Of a stretch of 64,000 bases of DNA, positions 55,198 to 64,000 are shown in pieces (within the stretch, counting starts at the first letter, position 1; each line of letters begins with the position of its first letter). The DNA is from Mycobacterium aquaticum (GTDB lineage: Bacteria; Actinomycetota; Actinomycetes; Mycobacteriales; Mycobacteriaceae). Under the pieces are notes generated by a model, which was not told the origin of the DNA, did not search any database, and saw only the letters and a program-made list of their open reading frames with translations. The stretch spans positions 1 to 64,000 of the forward strand of contig NZ_MVHF01000007.1 of the NCBI RefSeq assembly GCF_002086485.1, read 5' to 3'. The position numbers and the translations under genes were made by a program.

Positions 55198-56531
55198 GAT
55201 GCCTCCTGGGTTGTCAATGTCGTGAGGTAACGCAGTGCGCTGAGGCCGGGCAGGAAGAAGTACGCCCCGCCGCGCAGCGTGGTGAATGCGGGTAACCCTT
55301 TGTGTACCTTGCGGATCGGCCGCTTCGGGATGGTGAAGTCCAGCGTGCCGTCCTGCGTTCCGCAGATGGGGTCGTGTTCGTTGCCCAGCTCCTGGAATGC
55401 CGCGTCGTTGATCCAGACGTTCTGCGCGAACTCGAACTGGCGGACCAGGCTGGCGCAGATCAGAAACATCCCGACACCGCGCTCGACCCCGTCGTCGGCG
55501 ACACCGTCGGGCAGCGCCGGTCCGTAGGTGCCGCTGCGCCGGATCAACCTGCGCCGGTTCGGGTTCGGTTCGGTATCGCGGGGGTTGAGCCTGCGGGCGT
55601 GGGAGCCGAGTGGGCAGGCGTAGCCGTGCGGATCCATCTCGCCGTAGTCGAAATCGTTGTTGCGCATCGGATCCGCGCCCAGTTCTGGATCGTCGTGCTG
55701 GGGCGCCAGCACCAAAGGTGCTCCGCTGCGCCAGCGGCCCATGAACTTTGCGGCCAGCAGCTCCTCACCTTCGGCATCGTCGGCATGTTCTTTCAGGTAG
55801 TCGCGGAACACCCCGACGTGCTCCTCCAGCCTGCGGTACGCCATATAGCTGCCGTTGCGCAAAAGCTCTTTGGGCGCAGGACTGTTCGCCACCAGCCCGT
55901 CCTCGTCCGGGTAACCCAGGATGAACTCGCCCGGCTGCAGTGCTCCACCCGCGCCGGGGATCAGCACCTCGCCGGAACCCTGCATCTGCGGTTGAGACAC
56001 GGGATCGCGATACCCGAAGTGATCATGGTCGTACTCGTACGGTGCCGTGGCGGCCAGATCCAGATGCGACAGTGACCGCACACCGGGACAGCGCGCGAGC
56101 AGCGCATCGTGTTCGGCCACACAGCGCAAGCGTTCGTCCTCGTCGCGGGCGAACAGGATGACGATCGCGTGTAGGGCGTCGTCCGCGAGCCCACCTACCC
56201 AGTGTTCGGGTGCGGCCGCTCCGGTGTCACCGAGGATGTCCGCGCGCGCCGCCATGCCCTCCCGGAACTCGGCAGGGAAGGTCGCCAGTGACTCGTCGTC
56301 CAGACCCAGTGCGCGTAGTCCAGTCCAAGTGAAGGCCAGATTGACCCAACGCTTGAAGATGTTGACTGTCTTGCGGACATCGGTGGCCGATTGCACGAGC
56401 GGAACCATCTCGGCCAACCAGGCCCGCCCCGCTTCGGGCGTGTCGAAGCTCAGGAACTCGTACCGACCGGTCAGATGGGGCGTCCCGGTCAGCATGATGT
56501 GCTGAATGTCGTCGAACTCGAGGTCGGTCAC
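55194..56531 (-). CDS. DyP-type haem peroxidase (cytoplasmic, non-EfeB type)
   Basis: 445 residues, GTG start overlapping the previous gene as GTGA. The GxxDx distal motif is present as HFGYRDPVSQP, and the proximal His region CPLGSHARRLNPRD is followed by RRRLIRRSGTYGP, as in DyP peroxidases of the long class (C/D). It has no signal peptide, unlike EfeB at 1209-2531. It would oxidise dyes, phenols or a specific partner substrate with peroxide. Middle gene of the four-gene operon. Confidence 0.85.
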   Translation of the reverse strand: MTDLEFDDIQHIMLTGTPHLTGRYEFLSFDTPEAGRAWLAEMVPLVQSATDVRKTVNIFKRWVNLAFTWTGLRALGLDDESLATFPAEFREGMAARADILGDTGAAAPEHWVGGLADDALHAIVILFARDEDERLRCVAEHDALLARCPGVRSLSHLDLAATAPYEYDHDHFGYRDPVSQPQMQGSGEVLIPGAGGALQPGEFILGYPDEDGLVANSPAPKELLRNGSYMAYRRLEEHVGVFRDYLKEHADDAEGEELLAAKFMGRWRSGAPLVLAPQHDDPELGADPMRNNDFDYGEMDPHGYACPLGSHARRLNPRDTEPNPNRRRLIRRSGTYGPALPDGVADDGVERGVGMFLICASLVRQFEFAQNVWINDAAFQELGNEHDPICGTQDGTLDFTIPKRPIRKVHKGLPAFTTLRGGAYFFLPGLSALRYLTTLTTQEAS

Positions 56532-57091
56532 TGCATCTGGTCCAGCATGTCCGAGAAGGCGGCCTTGAGGCGCAGGGCCTTCTTGATCTCATCGGACGTG
56601 ACGTACGGATACTCGCCGTACTCGAGGAAGCTGGGTACCTGGTGGTCCCGGACGAACCGGATGAAGGCCTCCGGGTTGGTCTTCCAGTCCTCGGGGAAGC
56701 CCTCCAGATGGGTGAACGCCGTGGTGATGCCGGTCGAGCTGAACAGTTTGACGGCGTCCTCGGTGTACTTGTCGAAGTCGGTGTCGAAGATGCCTTGGTA
56801 CTGGAAATGCAGTCCGGATCCCACGTCGAACAGTTGCCACCGCAGGTAGTGCAGCTTCAGTGGGGCAAGGACGTCGGGCTGCGCGGCGACGGCCGCCTCT
56901 AGCTGCTTGCCGTAGTCGCGGATCGCCTGCTCGTGGCCGTCGAGCACCTTCGCGATGATGTTGAAGCCGTAGCACGCCGGGGTCCGCGGATAGACGGGAC
57001 CGTAGCGGCCGCGGGTGAGCTCGAAGTAGCCCTCCTTGGGAAGGGCTTGTGCTGCGGGTCGAGACCAGGCTTCATTTCCGTTGTGCCACAT
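56528..57091 (-). CDS. Ferredoxin-like-fold protein, DyP operon partner
   Basis: About 187 residues from ATG 57091 (GTG 57109 is possible; neither has a clear ribosome-binding site). The segment FNIIAKVLDGHEQAIRDYGKQL...LKLHYLRWQLFD...GLHFQYQGIFDTDFDKYTEDAV resembles the dimeric alpha/beta-barrel module of DyP relatives (LHxARxxLxD, FxSNFDG type). It may be a haem-free helper. First gene of the operon 57091-53348. Confidence 0.68.
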   Translation of the reverse strand: MWHNGNEAWSRPAAQALPKEGYFELTRGRYGPVYPRTPACYGFNIIAKVLDGHEQAIRDYGKQLEAAVAAQPDVLAPLKLHYLRWQLFDVGSGLHFQYQGIFDTDFDKYTEDAVKLFSSTGITTAFTHLEGFPEDWKTNPEAFIRFVRDHQVPSFLEYGEYPYVTSDEIKKALRLKAAFSDMLDQMQ

Positions 57092-57191
57092 GGCAATGAC
57101 ACTATGCACCAACTAAGAGCCGGCCATCCCCCGATCCGGGGGAAATATCGGTCGGAGCCGCATGTTCATGCGGCCCCGACGGATATGTGCG

Positions 57192-57488
57192 TCAGACGCA
57201 GTCGACGCAGATCTGCTGGCTGCCCTGCTGCAACGCCAAGCGGTTGCGGTGCTGCACCAGGAAACAGCTCGAACAGGTGAACTCGTCGGCCTGCTTCGGG
57301 ATCACCCGCACGGTGAGTTCTTCACCGGTGAGATCGGCGTCGGGCAGGTCGAAGGAGTCGACAACCTCATCCTCATCGATCACCGCGGTGTCGGTCGACG
57401 CCCGCCGCTGAGTGGCGAGCTCCTCAAGTGACTCCTCGGTGGACTCGTCAGCTTCCTTGACCCGAGGTGCGTCGTAATCAGTTGCCAT
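57192..57488 (-). CDS. DUF4193 zinc-ribbon protein
   Basis: 98 residues from ATG 57488. Typical actinobacterial DUF4193: MATDYDAPR start, acidic middle, FDLPDADLTGEELTVRVIPKQADEFTCSSCFLVQHRNRL and the closing CVDC. Two CxxC pairs make a zinc ribbon. Function unknown; the family is widely conserved in Mycobacterium. Confidence 0.92.
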   Translation of the reverse strand: MATDYDAPRVKEADESTEESLEELATQRRASTDTAVIDEDEVVDSFDLPDADLTGEELTVRVIPKQADEFTCSSCFLVQHRNRLALQQGSQQICVDCV

Positions 57489-57685
57489 TGGTGACCCTCC
57501 CTGTCGAGACCTGTGCACGCAGAACGCCGACTGACCGCATATTGTTCCCGCATTGTTTCCGGCGCGAAGCATAGACGACAAACTGCTGAAGATTGACGAT
57601 GTCCTCAGCGTTTTGCCGCTGCTCAATTAGGTTCCGGTTGAGCCAAATGGTGGCGTAGGCAACAATTCCCGCCGAAGGTGACGGA

Positions 57686-58606
57686 GTGTCAACACTGCAG
57701 GTGGTCAAGCTCGGCGCCAACATCGGGGCGCGTATTGACGGAGTCGAAATAAGCGGCGATCTCGACGCGGCCACAGTGGCCGCCATCAACGATGCGCTGC
57801 TGGAACACAAGGTGATCTTCTTCCGCGGCCAGCACCATCTCGATGACGATCATCAGTTGGCCTTCGCGCGCCTGCTCGGTGTGCCGACGACGGCGCACCC
57901 CACCGTCACGTCGCGCGGCGAGCGGATCCTGCCGATCGACTCCCGATACGAGAAGGCCAACAGCTGGCATACCGACGTGACGTTCGTCGACCGGGTCCCG
58001 AAAGCGTCGCTGCTGCGCGCGGTTACCCTGCCCAGCTACGGCGGCACCACGACGTGGGCATCGACCGAGGCCGCGTATGACCGTCTGCCGGAACCGCTGC
58101 GCGCCCTGGTGGAGAACCTGTGGGCGGTGCACACCAACCAGTACGACTACGCGACCGACTTCGACGGCCGCCACGAACAGCTCGCCGACACCGAACGCGA
58201 ATACCGCGAGGAGTTCCGGTCGGAGTACTACGAAACCGAGCATCCGGTGGTGCGGGTCCATCCGGAAACCGGACGGCGGGTGCTGCTGCTCGGGCACTTC
58301 ATCAAGCAGTTCGTGGGGTTGAGCGTCGCCGAGTCGACAACGCTGTTCCAGCTCCTGCAGAACCGGGTGATCAAGCTGGAGAACACAATTCGGTGGAACT
58401 GGGAGCTCGGTGACCTGGCGATCTGGGACAACCGGGCAACCCAGCACTACGCGGTGGCCGATTACGACGACCAGTTCCGCCGGTTGAGCCGCGTCACGCT
58501 CGCCGGTGACATCCCGGTCGACGTTCACGGGCAGCGCAGCCGAGTCATCGCAGGCGATGCCTCGCATTACGCCGATGTCGTCGATCCGGTACGCCTGGCA
58601 GGCTGA
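57686..58606 (+). CDS. TauD/TfdA Fe(II)/2-oxoglutarate dioxygenase (Rv3406-like)
   Basis: 306 residues. The iron site is H95-T-D97 (SWHTDVTF) plus the distal His in [11 protein letters not shown], and the 2-oxoglutarate Arg follows in [11 protein letters not shown]. The sequence follows M. tuberculosis Rv3406 closely ([40 protein letters not shown]). Rv3406 is a type II alkyl sulfatase, so sulfate scavenging from alkyl sulfates is the likely role. Confidence 0.92.
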   Translation: MSTLQVVKLGANIGARIDGVEISGDLDAATVAAINDALLEHKVIFFRGQHHLDDDHQLAFARLLGVPTTAHPTVTSRGERILPIDSRYEKANSWHTDVTFVDRVPKASLLRAVTLPSYGGTTTWASTEAAYDRLPEPLRALVENLWAVHTNQYDYATDFDGRHEQLADTEREYREEFRSEYYETEHPVVRVHPETGRRVLLLGHFIKQFVGLSVAESTTLFQLLQNRVIKLENTIRWNWELGDLAIWDNRATQHYAVADYDDQFRRLSRVTLAGDIPVDVHGQRSRVIAGDASHYADVVDPVRLAG

Positions 58607-58903
58607 TCAGAGCCGGTCCATCTCCCGGGACATCATCGAGCTCTCCAGGTAGCTCATCCGCGACGGGTGGTCGTGGCGGACCGGTCGGCGTTCAGCGCGG
58701 GTCCGCCACCAGGTGGCCGCCGACGACATCGCGTGTGACACCGTGTCGCCGAGGCGTCTGCGTCGGGGCAGTGCCACGGCCGCCGCGGTGCTGAACAGTA
58801 CCTGCTGCTCGGTGATCAGGGCCGGCGCCGCGGTGGTCGCTACCGGGGTATTCGACTGGGCGGCAACGTTTTTGTGTAGGGAAGTGGTTCGGACCTTACT
58901 CAT
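58607..58903 (-). CDS. Small basic protein of mycobacterial type, unknown
   Basis: 98 residues: an N-terminal MSKVRTTSLHKN, a hydrophobic stretch (LITEQQVLFSTAAAVAL) and a basic C-terminal part ending SRMSYLESSMMSREMDRL. I do not recognise a defined domain. ATG has AGAGGAA upstream. Convergent with the dioxygenase (adjacent stops). Confidence 0.62.
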   Translation of the reverse strand: MSKVRTTSLHKNVAAQSNTPVATTAAPALITEQQVLFSTAAAVALPRRRRLGDTVSHAMSSAATWWRTRAERRPVRHDHPSRMSYLESSMMSREMDRL

Positions 58904-59181
58904 TTCGAACTTCCTCTGATCGAAGCGTCGGGAACGCTGACGCTGATGTAAGAAACGTACGGCCGCGGCGGCGTGGCTTCACGAGTAGTCCACTACCTCT
59001 ATTTCTGGCTATCGATCCGCAGACGGATCCGTGCAGCTGCAGCGGATTTGGCGGTTTGCTGGCAAAAATATGGCAGTTCGATGGCAGTAACGGGAAACAT
59101 GGAGATTCGGCTGCGCGACGGCAGGTCGCCATGCAGAATTCTCTTGCCGGGGACACCACACTCATAGCTGAGGGGTTTCTC

Positions 59182-60909
59182 GTGCGCCGTGTACTCCGCA
59201 CCTGTGCCGTCGTGATGCTGGCGATGGCCACCACCATCGTTCTGGCCGGCGCGCAGACGATGGTGATGCCACTGGTTCTTGTGGCCGCGACTGCGTTGAT
59301 CATGGGCGGCACCGGACATCCGCTGAGCTCACCGCAGGACAGCCCCGAGTTCATCGAGACCTACACGAACGACGCGACCAACAACTACATCGTGCTCACG
59401 GGCTTTTGTGGGGATGAAACCTGCACTCCCACAGCGGTATCCACTCCGGAACAGTTCATGCCCGTATCGGGCACCATGCCGTTCGACCAGTCTGTGGCGC
59501 AGGGGACGACCAACCTGGACCACGCGATCAACGCACAACCCGCGGGCACCCCGATCGTCGTTTTCGGTTACTCGCAGAGCGCTCGGATCGCATCGATCGA
59601 GAAGCGCGATCTGGCCGCCTCGGGCTCGACGCTGCCGGTGTCGTTCGTATTGATCGGCAATCCGAACCGCCCCAATGGCGGTGTGCTGTCCCGGTTCCAG
59701 GGCCAGCAGATACCCATCCTCGGAGTCACCTTCGACGGGGCGACACCGACCAATACCAGTTTCAAGACCGTCGACGTCACCCGGCAGTACGACGGATGGT
59801 CGGACTTCCCGCTCAATCCGCTGAACCCGCTCGCCACGGCGAACGCTGTTGCCGGCATCTACTACGTGCACGGCGACTACCAGAGCGTCGGCCTGGGCAA
59901 CGCGATCTATCAGGGGTCCTACGGCGACACGCAGTACTACATGATTCCCAGTAACCGTTTGCCCCTGCTCATGCCGCTGGCCCAGGCCGGCGTGCCGGAT
60001 CCGGTTCTGGCGGTGGTGGATGCGCCGACGCGGGTGCTGGTGGAGTCTGGCTACGACCGGACCGTCAGCCCGGGGCAGCCGACCGGGATCAACGTGTTGT
60101 ACTTCCCGAATCCGGCGCAGACCGGAGTCAACTTCATCGTCGCCATCCCGACCGGGCTCGATGACGGCGCGCAGGAAGCGGCCAACATCCGGCCATTCGG
60201 AACCGCGCCGGTGGACCAACGCAGTCCGTACGGTGTCGGCGGACCGCCGGTCAATGCAGGATCGTTCGACACCAACGGTGTTCCGGTACCGGCGCCGACA
60301 TCGAACGTCGCCGCGCCGGCCGCCGGCACCGCGCCCTCGGTTCCGACCGCCCAGCCTGCCGTCGCGAAGCCGCCTTCCGCGGCGCTGCCCATCGGACCAC
60401 GCCTCGGCGGCTGGCAGGCCGTAGAGCCCAAACCGGTTGCAGCGCCATCGGTTCCGGCGACACCGACGGTGGCGCAAGCGCCGTCGGTGTCGCCCAAACG
60501 GGACTTGACCATGCCGTGGTCTGCACCTGTGCAGGCCACGCCCCAACCGATCCCGCTCGCGGTTCCGGTCCACCAGGCGCCCGCGCAGACCCCGCCGAAG
60601 CTCGAGATGCCCGGCCCCGCGCCGATTGCTCTCGACCCGCCGACGCAGCTTCCGGTGAAACTGCCGACACTGGTGCCCAAGGCGCCTCCCGTAGAGGCGG
60701 CCCCGGAGCTGCCCGCCGCGCTGCCGGACCTGCCCGCAGCGCCCGTTGCGCCCGCGCCGTTCGTGCCGGACCTGCCCGCGGCGCCGCCGCCGATGCTGCC
60801 GCCGCCGGTGATTCCGGCGTTCGTTCCCCCGCAGATGCCTGCGCTGCCGCCTCCGCCGCCCATGCCGGCATTGCCGAACATCTTCGGTGGGTTCCACCTA
60901 CCGTTCTGA
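59182..60909 (+). CDS. PE-PPE-domain secreted serine hydrolase with Pro-rich tail
   Basis: 575 residues from GTG 59182 (AGGGG upstream). The N-terminal hydrophobic segment (AVVMLAMATTIVLAGAQTM) acts as a signal or anchor. The PE-PPE alpha/beta hydrolase domain follows: MGGTGHPLSSP, nucleophile elbow VVFGYSQSA, PNRPNGGVLSRF and IYYVHGDYQSV. After about residue 370 comes a long Pro/Ala-rich tail ending PALPNIFGGFHLPF. It has the PE-PPE hydrolase without a PE or PPE leader, as in non-tuberculous species. Likely a cell-surface esterase. Confidence 0.85.
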   Translation: MRRVLRTCAVVMLAMATTIVLAGAQTMVMPLVLVAATALIMGGTGHPLSSPQDSPEFIETYTNDATNNYIVLTGFCGDETCTPTAVSTPEQFMPVSGTMPFDQSVAQGTTNLDHAINAQPAGTPIVVFGYSQSARIASIEKRDLAASGSTLPVSFVLIGNPNRPNGGVLSRFQGQQIPILGVTFDGATPTNTSFKTVDVTRQYDGWSDFPLNPLNPLATANAVAGIYYVHGDYQSVGLGNAIYQGSYGDTQYYMIPSNRLPLLMPLAQAGVPDPVLAVVDAPTRVLVESGYDRTVSPGQPTGINVLYFPNPAQTGVNFIVAIPTGLDDGAQEAANIRPFGTAPVDQRSPYGVGGPPVNAGSFDTNGVPVPAPTSNVAAPAAGTAPSVPTAQPAVAKPPSAALPIGPRLGGWQAVEPKPVAAPSVPATPTVAQAPSVSPKRDLTMPWSAPVQATPQPIPLAVPVHQAPAQTPPKLEMPGPAPIALDPPTQLPVKLPTLVPKAPPVEAAPELPAALPDLPAAPVAPAPFVPDLPAAPPPMLPPPVIPAFVPPQMPALPPPPPMPALPNIFGGFHLPF

Positions 60910-61349
60910 ATCATCGTGGTCGACGACGGCTGCGCGATCCGTGCTTTACACATGACCGGTGTGCGACAGCGAACTAGACATGCTGTGGAGTTTGTAAACG
61001 ACATATTGCTGAATGCGTCTACCCCAGTGCCCGAGGCTTTCGCTGACGACGGGCGCGGGTGATGCGTGTCACGATCAGCCGGCAACGTGATGGCAGACAT
61101 AGTCAGTTCGTGGTTACCGGCCGGTACGAAAGCTGGCCCCGGCTCGACTGACGTAGCCGTCAGCTAATGGTGTCCGTAGGGCTGCTCTGGGGCCGGTATC
61201 GGGCTTCCTCTTTGCGTGTTTGGCGCCGTAATGGTTGCGAATGGGGTTTGCTGCGGAATCTGGAGACGTGGTGACTGCGATTGGGTAGCTAACTACGAAA
61301 ACGATGTTGCGTGGCCCGGTATGGTCGCATACGCAAGGATCGAAGAGCT
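60910..61349. other. Intergenic region upstream of the GjpA-like gene
   Basis: 440 bases with no supportable gene on either strand; G/C content drops and A/T runs appear towards 61349. It should hold the end of the PE-PPE transcript and the distal promoter of the next gene. I see no clear hairpin. Confidence 0.5.
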
Positions 61350-61395
61350 TTGACATGCAGTTTTGGCTTGCAATTAACTTACTGTCAGGTAAGTT
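61350..61395 (+). promoter_or_regulatory. Sigma-A-like promoter with palindromic operator
   Basis: TTGACA (61350-61355), an 18-base spacer and TTAACT (61374-61379) form a promoter. A perfect palindrome, AACTTAC-TGTCAG-GTAAGTT (61376-61395), overlaps the -10 and start site. A TetR-type repressor bound there would block transcription of the gene starting at 61431. Confidence 0.6.
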
Positions 61396-61430
61396 GATCG
61401 GCCGGGGGATGACATGGCAAAGGAGTTTTT

Positions 61431-62759
61431 GTGGAGCTAGCTGTTCGCTCGTACCTCGCATCAGGCGTGGCGGTCGCCGCGATCGGCGCCGTGGCGGTGA
61501 GCCCCGTGGCACCGCCGATGCCCGACCTGAAGGTGCCAGAGGTACATACTTCGACGGTCGAGTTGTCGGCGTTGGTCAACCCGATCGAGCAGTTCGGTGC
61601 GGTGTTCGCGCAGGCGCTCGAGAACGTATCGGCGCTCGGCGGCCGGGTCGCCGAGAACCCCGCGCCGATTCTGTCGCAGATCGTGAAGAACCAGCTCAGC
61701 AGCGCGGCCGCGGTCGGCGCTTTCGTGCAGGTGCTGGGCAGCAGCCTCAGCGACGCATACGCAGGCACGCCTGCGGAGCTGCAGCAAGCGCTCCAGGAAT
61801 TGTCCGCCGGGCAGATCACCGCCGGCCTCACCACGTTCCAGAACGCGCTGCTCGGACCGGTGGTCGAGACCGTGGTCGGCATCATGTTCGGGCAACCCGA
61901 GGTCTGGACCAACTTCCAGAATGCGCTGCGTCAGCCCATTGCGAATGCGCTCGCCGTCGTCGACATGCTGAGCTTGGAGAACTTCGGCAACCTGCTGGGG
62001 CCGCTTGTGGCGCCGATTCAGGTCCTCGGGGACGTCACGAACGCTGTGGGCGGGGCAGGTGACAACATCGTCGCCGGCCTCAAGTCCGGCAATGCCGAAC
62101 AAGTCGCAAATGCCGTCCTCAGCTTCGGGCCGAACCTGGCTCAGGCCGTCATCAATGGTGACAAGCTGGCCGGAGACTACGCTGCCGGTCTGCTCGGGCC
62201 CTACGGCATCGCCGCCGGGCTGCTGACCCTCAGGGATCTCGTCGCGCAGGCGATCACGCCCAAGACCACGACACTCGCGCTTCCCGAGGCGAACGTCACC
62301 AAGGTGACCGCAGCCAACACCGTGACACTCGATGTGGCCCCGGCCATCGAGGCGCCCAAGGGCAAGCTGACCACCGCGGACGCCGGCGTCAAGGACGCCG
62401 GGTTCAAGGATGCAGAGGGTGCGGCGGCGACCTCGGCCACGCCCGGCACAAGCACCGACGCGCAGTCCTCGACGGCTACCGAAACGACGGCGCCGGACAC
62501 CGGCACCACGAAGAGCAGCCCGAAGGCGGGTAAGACCGGCACCTCCGCGGCCAAGGCCAACCGGCTCAAGGACGTCAGCGATGGCATCCGCGGTGCGCTC
62601 AAGGACGCCGGCAAGGGGCTCAAGGACGCCGTGTCGGGTCTCGGCGGCAAGAGCACCAAAGCAGGCACAACCGGCGGATCCGCCAAGGCCGGCAGCTCGG
62701 CGAAGTCCGGCGGCTCAAGCTCGGGCGGTTCCGGCAATGCCGGTGGTGGCAGCGAGTAA
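61431..62759 (+). CDS. GjpA-like outer membrane/cell surface protein
   Basis: 442 residues, GTG start with AAAGGAG upstream. MELAVRSYLASGVAVAAIGAVAVSPVAPPMPD and VHTSTVELSALVNPIEQFGAVF are characteristic of the family annotated as outer membrane porin GjpA (from Gordonia jacobaea). The helical domain spans about 30-285; the rest is a Lys/Ser/Gly/Thr-rich tail with repeated KDAGKGLKDAVSGLGGK-like units. A cell-envelope role is likely; porin activity is not shown for this protein. Confidence 0.78.
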   Translation: MELAVRSYLASGVAVAAIGAVAVSPVAPPMPDLKVPEVHTSTVELSALVNPIEQFGAVFAQALENVSALGGRVAENPAPILSQIVKNQLSSAAAVGAFVQVLGSSLSDAYAGTPAELQQALQELSAGQITAGLTTFQNALLGPVVETVVGIMFGQPEVWTNFQNALRQPIANALAVVDMLSLENFGNLLGPLVAPIQVLGDVTNAVGGAGDNIVAGLKSGNAEQVANAVLSFGPNLAQAVINGDKLAGDYAAGLLGPYGIAAGLLTLRDLVAQAITPKTTTLALPEANVTKVTAANTVTLDVAPAIEAPKGKLTTADAGVKDAGFKDAEGAAATSATPGTSTDAQSSTATETTAPDTGTTKSSPKAGKTGTSAAKANRLKDVSDGIRGALKDAGKGLKDAVSGLGGKSTKAGTTGGSAKAGSSAKSGGSSSGGSGNAGGGSE

Positions 62760-62771
62760 CCCATGAGACCG

Positions 62772-62817
62772 CAGTGGCCCCGTCCAGCCCGCTCGCTGTC
62801 GCTGGACGGGGCCACTG
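62772..62817. terminator. Hairpin terminator between convergent genes
   Basis: Perfect 17-base-pair stem (62772-62788 with 62801-62817) and 12-base loop, 12 bases after the GjpA-like stop and 20 before the convergent dehydrogenase stop. Suits both directions. Confidence 0.82.
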
Positions 62818-62837
62818 TCGTCGGTAGCACTCAGCCG

Positions 62838-63917
62838 TCAGTAGAACTCAACGGTGTCAACGGGATTGCGCAGCGGCCGGCCGTCGAGGAGCCTGCCGGC
62901 GTTGTCGGCGAACAGATCGGCGATCAGTCGGTCCTCGGCCGAGTTCAGCGCGGCGGTGTGCGGGCTGATCAACACCTTCGGATCGCTCCACAACGGACTG
63001 TCGGCAGGCAGAGGTTCGACCGCGAACACGTCGAGCGCGGCGAACCCGACCTGGCCATCGCGCAGGGCGGCAATCAGTGCCTGCTCATCGATCACGGTGC
63101 CCCGGCCGATGCTGACCAGCGTGAACCCGGGCTTTGCGGCCCGCAATACCTTCTCGTCGACGAGCCCGTCGGTGGCGGCGGTGCCAGGCAGGCTCACCAC
63201 GATCCCGTCGACGTCGGCAGCGGCCTGCGCGAGATCGTCGGGGTGGACGATCTCGTCGACACCGTCGACCGGCGTGCCTGAACGGCTGGTGCCGACGACG
63301 GTGACCCCCAGCGCCGAGAGCTTGGCCGCGACTGCCTTGCCGATGCCGCCCAGGCCGACCAACAGCACGCGCTGCTGACTGAGCAATCCCATCTCCCACC
63401 GGCCGGCCCACTCCCGCTCGGCCTGGTGGGCCAAGAGCTTCGGCAGGGTCTTGGCCCCGGCCAGCAGACCGAACAGGGCGTACTCCGCCAACGGCTCGGC
63501 GTGCACCCCGGCTGAGGTGGTGAACCGGATCCGGGCCAGTTGGTCGTCGGTGAGTTGCGCAGCCTTGATCTGAGCGCCGCCTCCTGCCGCCATGGTGTGT
63601 ACCCACAGCAGCTCCGGATTGTGCTCGACCGTGCGCTTGAGCGCGGCCGGGTTCTCCTCGGGCACGCCGTAGAGAGCCTGCGCGGAATCGACGAGCTCGT
63701 CGAAGGCGTGTTGCTGTTCCGGGGTGCGGCGGAAAGCGGGGTCGCCGACGTGGTCACCCGGGAACCGCTGCGGGGGAAGCAGCGTCTGGTCCCGGATGAA
63801 GTCGACGCGCGGTTCGCGCCGGACGATCCGTTCGATCAGCTCCTCACTGATGGGTGTCGAGGCCACCACCCGGAGCCGGCTGGGCCTGGCGGCGGTACGT
63901 TCGGTTGGTTCGGTCAT
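62838..63917 (-). CDS. D-2-hydroxyacid dehydrogenase
   Basis: 359 residues. NAD-binding motif VLLVGLGGIGKAVAAKL, catalytic Arg region SIGRGTVIDEQALIAAL, Glu in AVEPLPADSPLW and His in LISPHTAAL; the full set is present. The N-terminal lid-like region is longer than usual (RREPRVDFIRDQTLLPPQRFPGDHVGDP). Reduces a 2-oxoacid to a D-2-hydroxyacid; substrate not clear. The remaining bases to 64000 hold its promoter, and possibly the first eight codons of a divergent gene from ATG 63975. Confidence 0.9.
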   Translation of the reverse strand: MTEPTERTAARPSRLRVVASTPISEELIERIVRREPRVDFIRDQTLLPPQRFPGDHVGDPAFRRTPEQQHAFDELVDSAQALYGVPEENPAALKRTVEHNPELLWVHTMAAGGGAQIKAAQLTDDQLARIRFTTSAGVHAEPLAEYALFGLLAGAKTLPKLLAHQAEREWAGRWEMGLLSQQRVLLVGLGGIGKAVAAKLSALGVTVVGTSRSGTPVDGVDEIVHPDDLAQAAADVDGIVVSLPGTAATDGLVDEKVLRAAKPGFTLVSIGRGTVIDEQALIAALRDGQVGFAALDVFAVEPLPADSPLWSDPKVLISPHTAALNSAEDRLIADLFADNAGRLLDGRPLRNPVDTVEFY

Positions 63918-64000
63918 CGAGATCCCTACTGTGTTTCCGGCACTTCGAACAACATTCGGGTCTCATACTGCCTGTATGGGCGCCGTCACTGCGCGCTCAG

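Noticed and set aside
63975..64000. Start of a divergent gene at the right edge
   Set aside because: Only eight codons are inside the window (MGAVTARS) with no clear ribosome-binding site; mentioned but not called.

Overview
The window is high-GC actinobacterial DNA from the genus Mycobacterium, most likely a fast grower of the M. smegmatis / Mycolicibacterium type. The gene order lpqU-eno-ftsB-DUF501-ppx matches M. tuberculosis Rv1022-Rv1026. Other mycobacterial markers are a KdpD/KdpE system, EfeUOB, a PknD-like kinase with an NHL propeller, cutinase, Cdh, DUF4193, a PE-PPE-domain hydrolase and a GjpA-like protein. Unlike M. tuberculosis, where kdpDE is divergent from kdpFABC, all kdp genes here run in one direction.

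Layout. 1-140: 5' end of a transposase leaving the window. 381-4697: secreted serine hydrolase, then the iron-uptake operon efeUOB behind a candidate IdeR box. 4810-9055: lpqU, eno, ftsB, DUF501, ppx. 9124-10179: MPT63-like secreted protein. 10328-13555: four translationally coupled genes (Lgt paralogue, Pro-rich membrane protein, Tes-like radical SAM enzyme, small membrane protein), with a 33-residue Cys/His-rich metallothionein-like peptide just upstream. 13994-18100: prpE, an SRPBCC protein and an FAD oxidoreductase. 18113-26196: kdpFABCDE plus an extra 27-residue membrane peptide. 26575-27761: a LysA-like pseudoenzyme and a shortened F420-type protein. 27850-29304: an ISL3-family insertion sequence.

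29388-33839 is a small AT-richer island in the 3' end of a tRNA(UAA) gene, bounded by 29-base direct repeats. It carries a membrane protein with pentapeptide-like repeats, a DUF262/DUF1524 protein typical of type IV restriction or phage defence, and an integrase remnant. Then follow pknD, a cutinase, a GNAT enzyme, a GH16 glucanase, and an overlapping TetR-glycosyltransferase-glucosamine kinase-SIS cassette (38193-42268). 42517-47239 holds paired DUF3592 proteins, a beta-propeller lipoprotein, Cdh, a cupin and an LppP/LprE-type protein. 47263-53344 is a D-amino-acid-type catabolic locus (CdaR regulator, MFS transporter, DadA-like oxidase, LuxR-ATPase regulator). 53348-57091 is a four-gene operon with a DyP peroxidase, two unfamiliar partners and a BASS transporter. 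The right end has DUF4193, an Rv3406-like dioxygenase, a PE-PPE hydrolase, a GjpA-like protein behind a palindromic operator, and a D-2-hydroxyacid dehydrogenase.

The most unusual locus is 10328-13555. An Lgt-family membrane protein that has lost residues essential in E. coli Lgt is coupled to a radical SAM protein with the domain layout of archaeal tetraether synthase (Tes). This suggests an undescribed lipid-modification system. Family calls come from reading motifs by eye; no database search was run.
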